Shown in pieces: positions 6,108-11,552 of a stretch of DNA of 11,552 bases. The notes beneath the pieces were generated by a model. The model saw only the letters and a program-made list of their open reading frames with translations. It had not been told where the DNA came from and did no database searches. Origin of the DNA: Robiginitomaculum sp. (GTDB lineage Bacteria > Pseudomonadota > Alphaproteobacteria > Caulobacterales > Maricaulaceae); the NCBI GenBank assembly GCA_002733385.1, contig NVVO01000002.1, forward strand, positions 76,999 to 88,550, in the 5' to 3' direction. How positions within the stretch are numbered: position 1 is the first letter of the stretch; each line of letters begins with the position of its first letter. Both the position numbers and the translations under genes were made by a program.

Positions 6108-8024
6108 ATGCGTTTTTTCGCAACGACCACCCCTGCCCTCAGCTTTGTTTTGGCTCTTTCACTAGCTGGCTGTTCAGCTAACAATCCCCAAGTTCAAGAC
6201 ACAAAGCAAATACAAGCCCCGGCAGATAAAATCATCAAAGCCGACAAATTCACCCATGCCAATTATGATAAAGTGCGCATGACCCATTTATCCCTCAACC
6301 TGGATGTGAATTTCGACGAGAAAGTCCTGGACGGCACGGCCACAATCAACTTCAAATTGGTTGACCCCACCGCCACTGTGCTGCAGCTCGACACCAAGGA
6401 TCTGACAATTCGCAGCGTAGAAGGTCTAGGGGCGGACGGCCAATGGCGTGGCATAGACTACACACTGGGCGAGCGTGATGACGTTCTGGGTTCAAAGCTG
6501 ACAATTCCGTTTCGCGAAGGCATGAACAAAGTCCGGATTGACTACCGCACCAGCCCCAAGGCCGAAGGTCTGCAATGGTTGTCACCCGCTCAGACGGCAG
6601 GCAAAAAACATCCTTATTTGTTCTCCCAGGCCCAGGCGCTTAATGCTCGCACCATGACCCCCGTACAAGACACCCCGGCCGTGCGCATCACTTATGACGC
6701 CACATTACGGGTGCCGGACGGCTTGTTGCCGCTCATGAGCGCCGAACAAGGGGCCATGGACGAAAACGGCGAATATCATTTCAAAATGCCCCAGCCCATC
6801 CCGTCTTATTTGCTGGCCATTGCTGTCGGCGATATAAAATTCAAAGCTATCAATGACCATATCGGGGTTTATGCGGAAAGCTACATCCTGGACGCGGCAG
6901 CCGAAGAATTTTCCGAAACCCCGATGATGGAAGTTGCCAATACCAAACTATACGGCCCTTATCGGTGGGGGCGCTATGATTTGATCGTGCTGCCGCCCAG
7001 CTTCCCGTTCGGCGGCATGGAAAACCCACGGCTTTCTTTTATGACCCCGACCTTGATCGCTGGCGATAAAAGCCTGACCAATGTTGTGGCCCACGAACTG
7101 GCCCATTCCTGGTCTGGCAATCTGGTCACCAACTCCTCCTGGCTTGACGCCTGGTTGAATGAAGGGGTGACCTCCTATGTGGAAAACCGGGTTATGGAGG
7201 AACTTTACGGCGAGGGCCGCGCCGTTATGGAGCAAGTTTTGGCCCTTGATGACCTCATGCGCGATTTAAGAGCGGCAAAACGGCCCGCACTAACCCATTT
7301 GAAAATGCCAGCGGATTTGGCCCATCCTGATGATGCCTTCACGCAAATCACCTATGCCAAGGGCCAATTTTTTCTACAATTCCTTGAGCAAAGATTTGGC
7401 CGCGACGAATTTGATGCATTTTTGAAAAAATATTTTGATGATTTCGCCTTTCAAAGCCTATCCACGGAAGAATTCATCAAATATTTGCACGACGAATTGC
7501 ATGTCAAAAACCCTGACGCCCTGACCAGCGCAGAGCTAAAAGCCTGGGTGTATGGCCCCGGCCTGCCGGATAGTTTTATCACACCAAAATCCGATGCCTT
7601 TGCCAAAGTTGATGCAGTGCGCGAAGCCTGGCTCGGGGGCGCAGCGGCAGAAGAGACGGCCAATTGGTCAACCCATGAATGGCTACATTTTCTCAATAAA
7701 ATGCCAGTTGGCTTGAGCGAAGACCAATTTGAACGCCTCGACAGCGCCTTTAAATTCACAGGCATGCAAAACGCCGAAATCGCCTTCGCCTGGTATATGC
7801 AAGCCATTAAAGGCGGTTACGGTGCCGTTGATACCCAGCTGGAAAACTTCCTGATGAGCGTTGGGCGCGGTAAATTTATCTATCGTCTTTACGCAGAACT
7901 GGCCAAACGCGACGAGGACACCCGCACCGAGGCTAAACGTATCTACAAAAACGCCCGCCCCGGTTACCACCCCATAGCCCAACGCCGGATCGATGCAATT
8001 TTTGCTAAATATGCCGGAGGATAG
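6108..8024 (+). CDS. M1 family aminopeptidase lipoprotein, leukotriene A4 hydrolase-like
   Basis: A 638-residue protein with a lipoprotein signal ending in LAGC (Cys22); Ser at +2 suggests an outer-membrane destination. The N-terminal beta domain is followed by the substrate-binding GGMEN at residues 302-306 and the zinc site HELAH at 329-333. Glu352 in WLNEG is the third ligand, at the correct 18-residue spacing, and Tyr416 in QITYAKG is the likely transition-state tyrosine. The last 150 or so residues match the helical C-domain of the LTA4H-type subgroup (ARPGYHPIAQRRID at the end). The protein should remove N-terminal amino acids from peptides in the envelope; all catalytic residues are present. 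The start ATG 6108 has GGAG at 6098-6101; an in-frame ATG at 6081 would lengthen the signal and lacks a good site. A weak promoter-like pair (TTTACC 6056-6061, TAATGT 6079-6084) lies just upstream. Confidence 0.95.
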   Translation: MRFFATTTPALSFVLALSLAGCSANNPQVQDTKQIQAPADKIIKADKFTHANYDKVRMTHLSLNLDVNFDEKVLDGTATINFKLVDPTATVLQLDTKDLTIRSVEGLGADGQWRGIDYTLGERDDVLGSKLTIPFREGMNKVRIDYRTSPKAEGLQWLSPAQTAGKKHPYLFSQAQALNARTMTPVQDTPAVRITYDATLRVPDGLLPLMSAEQGAMDENGEYHFKMPQPIPSYLLAIAVGDIKFKAINDHIGVYAESYILDAAAEEFSETPMMEVANTKLYGPYRWGRYDLIVLPPSFPFGGMENPRLSFMTPTLIAGDKSLTNVVAHELAHSWSGNLVTNSSWLDAWLNEGVTSYVENRVMEELYGEGRAVMEQVLALDDLMRDLRAAKRPALTHLKMPADLAHPDDAFTQITYAKGQFFLQFLEQRFGRDEFDAFLKKYFDDFAFQSLSTEEFIKYLHDELHVKNPDALTSAELKAWVYGPGLPDSFITPKSDAFAKVDAVREAWLGGAAAEETANWSTHEWLHFLNKMPVGLSEDQFERLDSAFKFTGMQNAEIAFAWYMQAIKGGYGAVDTQLENFLMSVGRGKFIYRLYAELAKRDEDTRTEAKRIYKNARPGYHPIAQRRIDAIFAKYAGG

Positions 8025-8121
8025 CCGCGAATATGAACTTGGGATAAACAGACCCCGAAATATGGCAGAATTAAGGCAAAGCCGTTCAGCTCGCATTCAA
8101 TCCCATACCCTATAAAGAACT

Positions 8122-8252
8122 CGCGTGTGTCCCCGCTGCCTGTCCTCCCCCTCGAGAATTGGCTGCATAATATGCGGCCCGGCAGCTCACGTAGCAGGAC
8201 GGGTGAAGACTGATTTTTCTCTCTCTCAAAGTCTTCACCCGTCCTGTCTTTT
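8122..8252 (+). ncRNA. Candidate structured transcript in the convergent intergenic region
   Basis: The 237 bases between the M1 peptidase stop (8024) and the LysM gene stop (8262) contain no convincing gene. A TATAAA box at 8111-8116 precedes a pyrimidine-rich stretch with CCTCC (about 8146), then a hairpin (GGCTGCAT 8161-8168 with ATGCGGCC 8172-8179, loop AAT), then a perfect 17-bp hairpin followed by TCTTTT. This order resembles a small RNA with a terminator. No clear -35 element sits at proper spacing, so the promoter is doubtful and the structures may simply be the 3' untranslated region of the peptidase mRNA. Confidence 0.2.
8195..8252 (+). terminator. Perfect 17-bp hairpin between convergent genes, terminator-like on the + strand
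   Basis: CAGGACGGGTGAAGACT at 8195-8211 is exactly complementary to 8230-8246, with an 18-base pyrimidine-rich loop (TTTTTCTCTCTCTC). On the plus strand the stem is followed by TCTTTTATA, as in an intrinsic terminator; on the minus strand no T-run follows. It lies 170 bases past the peptidase stop and 15 bases before the stop of the convergent LysM gene, so it probably ends plus-strand transcription. The loop is larger than usual for a terminator. Confidence 0.6.
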
Positions 8253-8261
8253 ATACTTTAC

Positions 8262-8711
8262 TTATGCCTTTTCGTCGGCTGGAATGCGTAACATTTGGCC
8301 CACATAGATTTTATCTGGATGGGACAACATCGGCTCATTAGCTTTAAATATTTCCATATAGCGACTGCCCTTGCCGTAATATTTCTTGGACACGGCCCAC
8401 AACGTATCGCCGCGCACAACTTCGTGAAATTGTGAAGCCGTACCGCCGTCTGTCGTGCTGGCTTCATCATTTACAGAACTGACCCCGGAAACATTGCCAA
8501 CTGCAAGAATGATTTTTTCTTTCATCTCTTGCGATACCGCATTGCCAGAAATCGTCACCTGACCGTCCGCGTCCACATCAATATTGACGCCGTCGGCATC
8601 AAGACCCATGTCGCTGACCTCTTTTTCCAGCTTTTCCTTGCCTTTTCTGCCCTTGAAAAACCCACCCAGCTTGCGCCCGGCCGTCTTGGCAAATTTCATA
8701 GCTCCAAACAT
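8262..8711 (-). CDS. kbp: BON-LysM protein, potassium-binding protein Kbp-like
   Basis: A 149-residue protein, the same length as E. coli YgaU/Kbp. Residues 1-25 are a basic start (MFGAMKFAKTAGRKLG). Residues 26-90 form a BON domain with the DADGQVTISGNAVSQ strand-turn and a VGNVSGVSSV helix-strand. Residues 95-146 form a LysM domain (VVRGDTLWAVSKKYYG, then IYVGQMLRIPADEKA). E. coli Kbp binds potassium and is cytoplasmic; no signal peptide is visible here either. Transfer of the K+-binding role is inferred from architecture and length. ATG 8711 is chosen because AAGGAG (plus-strand 8718-8723) lies six bases before it; the open frame upstream to 8762 has no such support and would overlap the preceding gene. 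It starts 14 bases after the stop of the TPR-like gene, as the third gene of a minus-strand operon. Confidence 0.9.
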   Translation of the reverse strand: MFGAMKFAKTAGRKLGGFFKGRKGKEKLEKEVSDMGLDADGVNIDVDADGQVTISGNAVSQEMKEKIILAVGNVSGVSSVNDEASTTDGGTASQFHEVVRGDTLWAVSKKYYGKGSRYMEIFKANEPMLSHPDKIYVGQMLRIPADEKA

Positions 8712-8725
8712 ATATTTCTCCTTTG

Positions 8726-10345
8726 TTAATAATTTCCCCAATAGGTATTTGATAACGACCAAGCCTCGATTCGTCCATATTTATTTACAGCCCGCAAAAT
8801 ATCGGGCCTTGTTCGTATTTTTTCTAAATTTGTGCGCAAGATTTTATCCAAAGGCATTTCATGCTTAGGCACATTTGATATTTGCAAAGCTTCCAGAGCC
8901 AGATTTCGGTGTTCCGGATCTTCTAGCCTGACAAGATAAGACCGGGCTGCCGCTTCGATTTTGTTCTGGCACAGTAATGACATGGCGTAGGCGGCGTAAT
9001 TTTTTTCACGTTTGTCCACCAGTTTTTTCATTGCGACAGATGATTGCTCTAGCTTGCCCAGTTTATAATATCCACAAGCCTGGTTATACCAAATCCACAT
9101 ATCGCCATAATCACTAGCACCAGCTTCGGATAGCAATTTACCCTGTATATCAAGGGCTTTTTGGTATTCAGCTTGATTTAACAATTTGGCCGTATAATTT
9201 ATGACCTGACTAATATTGCCCTTCGAGCCATCCTCAGATATACTGGCGGCGCGCAGCATATATGCATTGCCCCGCTCATAATCGCCTTTTTCATAATAAA
9301 CATAGGCTATTTCGTTGAAAATCCAGTTTTTATATTTTGCTTCGTCGGTGAAACTGTCAAAGTTCTCCATGTCTTCAAGCGTTTTATCGGCAAGTTTTAC
9401 GGCTTCGTCCAATTTACCAATCGTTGCATAGGCCTTTATCAAATACTGCCTGCCTTGCAGTTTATCTGGATGTTTTTTCACCAACCGTTCCAGGCGGTTA
9501 ATATCATCTTCAAATGCCCTCATCACCCGCTTGGAACTTTTCAAATTGCTGATTGTCCACAATGGTTCATAAGCTTTATCAATATATATGCTTCTAAGAA
9601 TACTGGGATTTGTGATTGCCACGGCAATTTTTTTCGCTTGCTTTATCTGGCCGCGCTCCAATAAACCAAGGCCGTATTGTTTGCGCCAGAAGTTCACAGT
9701 ATCAAGCGGCCCTTCGGGCTTGTATCCGCTTTCAAACAAAGTTTCATAAACCTTAAACTTCGAATCACTTATTTGCAGATCGTTTTCACTTTTCAAATCT
9801 CTTAAAAATCTAGAAATATATCGTTGCGGGATCACAACAGAGCTGGCATCTTCGCTGGCATCCTTGGCAAAGACTATGGACAAAAATCCCGTCAAACCCT
9901 GATAGGCCGTCTTATTATCCTCAATATCTTTCTCATTGGCCTTGGCTTTATCTATAGCATTGTTTCGGGCAATATAAAATTTAAGTCTATATCCTAAGGC
10001 CCGATGATAATCGCTCCCATGCCGGATCAAACCTTCCGCACTGTACATGGCTTTCACATTTTGGTCCTCACGCCAATAGGCATAGGCAGAGTTGCGGAAA
10101 AAATAACTGCTAAAACCGGGCGTAAACTTTTGTTGGACTTGTTGATCAAATATCTCGTCAGCCACTTTGACAACAAGGGCATCTTGCTTCGACTTGACAG
10201 CTTTTTGAAAATTCCGTGCCAAATATTCGGCCTTACTTACAACCCCGCCTGTTTGTTCACTCTCTTGTGCCCAGGCAATCTGTCCACCATGACCACAGAG
10301 ACATATCCCTACCACACTGATAAATACCGTTTTGAGTGTTTTCAT
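8726..10345 (-). CDS. Exported TPR-like helical repeat protein, function unknown
   Basis: A 539-residue protein with a Sec signal peptide (residues 1-26, likely cut after AWA). The mature part is almost wholly helical with degenerate TPR-like pairs, for example AYATIGKLDEAVKLADKTLED, EIAYVYYEKGDYERGNAYML and YNQACGYYKLGKLEQSSVAMKK. These show the G/A/Y spacing of TPR helix pairs over roughly the second half. The end is rich in aromatic residues (YGRIEAWSLSNTYWGNY). TPR solenoids usually mediate protein-protein contacts; here this would be in the periplasm or beyond. I do not recognise the specific family, and no catalytic motif is visible. The start ATG 10345 has AGGA at plus-strand 10352-10355, and its ATGA overlaps the stop of the VOC gene, indicating translational coupling. 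Base composition looks more AT-rich than the neighbouring genes. Confidence 0.82.
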   Translation of the reverse strand: MKTLKTVFISVVGICLCGHGGQIAWAQESEQTGGVVSKAEYLARNFQKAVKSKQDALVVKVADEIFDQQVQQKFTPGFSSYFFRNSAYAYWREDQNVKAMYSAEGLIRHGSDYHRALGYRLKFYIARNNAIDKAKANEKDIEDNKTAYQGLTGFLSIVFAKDASEDASSVVIPQRYISRFLRDLKSENDLQISDSKFKVYETLFESGYKPEGPLDTVNFWRKQYGLGLLERGQIKQAKKIAVAITNPSILRSIYIDKAYEPLWTISNLKSSKRVMRAFEDDINRLERLVKKHPDKLQGRQYLIKAYATIGKLDEAVKLADKTLEDMENFDSFTDEAKYKNWIFNEIAYVYYEKGDYERGNAYMLRAASISEDGSKGNISQVINYTAKLLNQAEYQKALDIQGKLLSEAGASDYGDMWIWYNQACGYYKLGKLEQSSVAMKKLVDKREKNYAAYAMSLLCQNKIEAAARSYLVRLEDPEHRNLALEALQISNVPKHEMPLDKILRTNLEKIRTRPDILRAVNKYGRIEAWSLSNTYWGNY

Positions 10346-10704
10346 GACGTGTCCTGCCACAGCTCTATTTTTATGCCGATTGGATCTATGAACCAACCAA
10401 AGACCCCATAGCCTTCATCAGAAATTTCACCAATGATTTTTGCTCCGCCGGTGCGGGCTTTTTCTATCATGCCCGGTACGTCGTCCACCCGCAAATTGAT
10501 CATAAAGGACGCATCTGAGGGTTCGAAATAATCCGTATCGGTTTTAAACGTGCTGAGCAGGGTAAAGGCTTTACCGTCGCTCTGCCATTCCATCCCTCCC
10601 CATTCGGACGGCACCACACCCATATGGGTTTTCCACCAGTCTTTATAGGCGTCCGGGTCATCACATTTAACGAACACGCCACCAACCCCTAGAATTTTTG
10701 CCAT
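10342..10704 (-). CDS. VOC superfamily (glyoxalase/dioxygenase-fold) protein
   Basis: A 120-residue single-unit VOC protein with two beta-alpha-beta-beta-beta halves: GVGGVFVKCDDPDAYKDWW opens the first and SFMINLRVDDVPGMIEKA the second. The C-terminal signature DPIGIKIELWQ carries the conserved Glu114 that often ligands a metal. The residue usually supplying the first-strand histidine is a glycine here (GVGGV), so metal binding is uncertain and glyoxalase I activity should not be assumed. Related proteins include bleomycin-resistance-like and GlxA-like members with unknown substrates; it probably acts as a dimer in the cytosol. ATG 10704 has AGGGAG at plus-strand 10711-10716, six bases away. 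It is the first gene of the minus-strand operon and overlaps the exported TPR-like gene by four bases (ATGA). Confidence 0.9.
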   Translation of the reverse strand: MAKILGVGGVFVKCDDPDAYKDWWKTHMGVVPSEWGGMEWQSDGKAFTLLSTFKTDTDYFEPSDASFMINLRVDDVPGMIEKARTGGAKIIGEISDEGYGVFGWFIDPIGIKIELWQDTS

Positions 10705-10731
10705 TTAACTCTCCCTGCTTGAGAATATTCA

Positions 10732-10760
10732 TGCATAGCGTAAAAATTAACCGCGAACAA
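10732..10760 (-). promoter_or_regulatory. Candidate sigma-70 promoter for the VOC-TPR-LysM operon
   Basis: On the minus strand TTGTTC (plus 10755-10760) and TATGCA (plus 10732-10737) are separated by 17 bases and point toward the VOC gene start at 10704. The -35 is fair and the -10 is poor. It is the best pair I can find in the 128-base divergent region for this direction. Confidence 0.3.
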
Positions 10761-10763
10761 GTC

Positions 10764-10792
10764 TTGGCCTTTTCCTATTGGCACTGTATAGA
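10764..10792 (+). promoter_or_regulatory. Candidate sigma-70 promoter for the small membrane protein and antiporter genes
   Basis: TTGGCC at 10764-10769 and TATAGA at 10787-10792 are spaced by 17 bases, with transcription expected to begin near 10799, giving a leader of about 34 bases before the ATG at 10833. Its -35 box lies three bases from that of the opposite-facing candidate, so one bound regulator could affect both directions. Confidence 0.45.
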
Positions 10793-10832
10793 GCGAAAGA
10801 ATCTGTTTTAAACTGTACGAAAGAGGTATATT

Positions 10833-10973
10833 ATGACGTTTACATTAGGACTAATCCAATCCGGCATTAACATGTTTGGTTTGTTTGACCTTGATCCGGC
10901 TTTGTTTATCTTTGGCCTGATCGCCGTCGTTTTTGGCGGCTTGAACCTGCTTGAATACAAACGTTTCTGGTAG
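10833..10973 (+). CDS. 46-residue single-span membrane protein upstream of the antiporter
   Basis: The ORF runs ATG 10833 to TAG 10971 and encodes 46 residues. AGAGG at 10822-10826 lies six bases before the start, and a plausible promoter lies upstream. The first 20 residues are amphipathic (MTFTLGLIQSGINMFGLFDL). One hydrophobic span follows (ALFIFGLIAVVFGGLNLL), then a short polar tail EYKRFW whose basic residues suggest a cytoplasmic C-terminus. I do not recognise the protein. The stop is nine bases before the TTG start of the calcium/sodium antiporter, so the two are probably one transcript and translationally coupled; a role as an accessory or regulatory peptide for that transporter is inference only. 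The good ribosome binding site and membrane-protein composition argue against a chance ORF. Confidence 0.65.
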   Translation: MTFTLGLIQSGINMFGLFDLDPALFIFGLIAVVFGGLNLLEYKRFW

Positions 10974-10982
10974 AGTTCCACC

Positions 10983-11552
10983 TTGTTATTTGCCTTTTTT
11001 CTATTTTGCGTCGGCGTTATTATGTTGCTGGTTGCTGGCGATTTGCTGGTGCGCGGCGCAGCCGCCCTGGCCCAAAAATGGGGTGTGCCGTCGCTTATCG
11101 TCGGTCTGACCATTGTAGCCTTTGGGACCTCGGCTCCTGAGTTAATTGTTAGCGTACAGGCCGTTCTTACCGGGGCGAGCGAGCTGGCCATTGGCAATGT
11201 TATCGGCTCCAATATCGCCAATATTTTGTTGGTTTTAGGGATTCCGGCCGTGATTATGGCTTTGCCGACTAATGTGGCAGGTGTTGGCCGCAATGCGGCC
11301 GTTGGCCTATTTGCCACCGTGGTTCTGATTGCTCTCATATTCATGCCAATAAATGGCCCCCTTGTCAGATGGCACGGCCTGATCCTGTTTAGCGGTATTG
11401 TCTTGTATTTAATATGGATGTTTGGATTGGCCAAATCTGGCTCCAAAGACCCGGCTTTGGCCGAAATGGCGGATATGACCGATATGGAAGGCTCGCCCAA
11501 AACTTATGGTGTAATGATATTGTTTACGCTTCTCGGGATTGGCGGACTGGCA
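10983..11552 (+). CDS. Calcium/sodium antiporter of the CaCA family (partial, N-terminal part)
   Basis: The first 190 codons of an inner-membrane cation exchanger, cut by the window end; YrbG-type homologues run to about 320 residues. The N-terminus is a membrane span (FAFFLFCVGVIMLLVAGDLL). The first of the two family alpha repeats follows: VGLTIVAFGTSAPELIVS (residues 41-57) with the acidic Glu53, then GNVIGSNIANILLVLG from residue 71. These are the ion-binding motifs of the CaCA superfamily. More spans and a polar loop (KDPALAEMADMTDMEG), where the central cytosolic loop is expected, come next. The start is TTG 10983: the in-frame stop TAG at 10971 leaves no ATG or GTG upstream, and the next ATG (11022) would delete half of the first span. 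Its ribosome binding site is weak (GGTAGAG), consistent with coupling to the small upstream gene. Confidence 0.93.
   Translation, partial: MLFAFFLFCVGVIMLLVAGDLLVRGAAALAQKWGVPSLIVGLTIVAFGTSAPELIVSVQAVLTGASELAIGNVIGSNIANILLVLGIPAVIMALPTNVAGVGRNAAVGLFATVVLIALIFMPINGPLVRWHGLILFSGIVLYLIWMFGLAKSGSKDPALAEMADMTDMEGSPKTYGVMILFTLLGIGGLA

Noticed and set aside
8125..8307. 60-codon plus-strand ORF with CxxC-like cysteines in the convergent region
   Set aside because: It runs through both hairpins and into the LysM gene on the other strand, has no ribosome binding site, and its cysteines come from the pyrimidine-rich tract.
10808..11500. A 230-codon open frame on the minus strand
   Set aside because: It lies opposite the small membrane protein and the antiporter, whose motifs are unmistakable. 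Its translation is low-complexity Thr/Pro/Ile-rich with no family likeness, typical of an antisense shadow.
1..11552. Mobile element, CRISPR array, toxin-antitoxin or defence island
   Set aside because: No transposase, integrase, direct repeats with spacers, tRNA attachment site or defence-type domains are visible. The gene content is housekeeping, envelope and lipid metabolism.

Overview
The window looks like a chromosomal segment of a moderate-GC alphaproteobacterium. It opens with the C-terminus of an AddA-type double-strand-break repair nuclease followed directly by thioredoxin, a linkage common in alphaproteobacteria. The gene types and their alphaproteobacterial character support the assignment to class; I cannot place it to order or genus. 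No insertion sequence, phage gene, tRNA, rRNA or CRISPR array is visible.

Left part (1-577): the end of addA, then trxA. A gap of about 125-150 bases without a convincing terminator separates this from a compact plus-strand operon (about 703-4593) whose first three genes overlap at their stop/start codons: an FAD-dependent amine-oxidase-like oxidoreductase, a DUF1365 protein, and a cyclopropane-fatty-acid-synthase-like SAM methyltransferase. A glutathione-S-transferase-like gene follows 23 bases later. The first three form a known bacterial set that modifies unsaturated acyl chains of membrane phospholipids; related genes take part in methyl-branched and furan fatty acid synthesis in Rhodobacter. 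The methyltransferase here lacks two of the bicarbonate-site side chains of E. coli Cfa. The operon's first gene has no normal start codon that would preserve its FAD-binding first strand.

Middle (4647-8024): two exported proteins on the same strand. One is a signal-peptide protein made of three YbaY-like beta domains, with a lysine/proline-rich linker before the third. The other is a lipoprotein M1 aminopeptidase of the leukotriene-A4-hydrolase type with an intact zinc site.

A convergent intergenic region (8025-8261) holds two hairpins, one a perfect 17-bp stem followed by a T-rich tract. It is either a terminator or the 3' end of a small RNA.

Right part: a tightly coupled minus-strand operon (10704 to 8262) encodes a VOC/glyoxalase-fold protein, a secreted helical-repeat (TPR-like) protein of unknown function and a BON-LysM protein matching the potassium-binding protein Kbp (YgaU). 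Divergent to it, from a shared 128-base region with candidate promoters on both strands, run a 46-residue single-membrane-span protein and the start of a CaCA-family calcium/sodium antiporter, cut by the window edge. The strongest leads for unusual biology are the triple-YbaY protein, the altered Cfa-like active site and its operon, the non-canonical start, and the micro-protein ahead of the antiporter.
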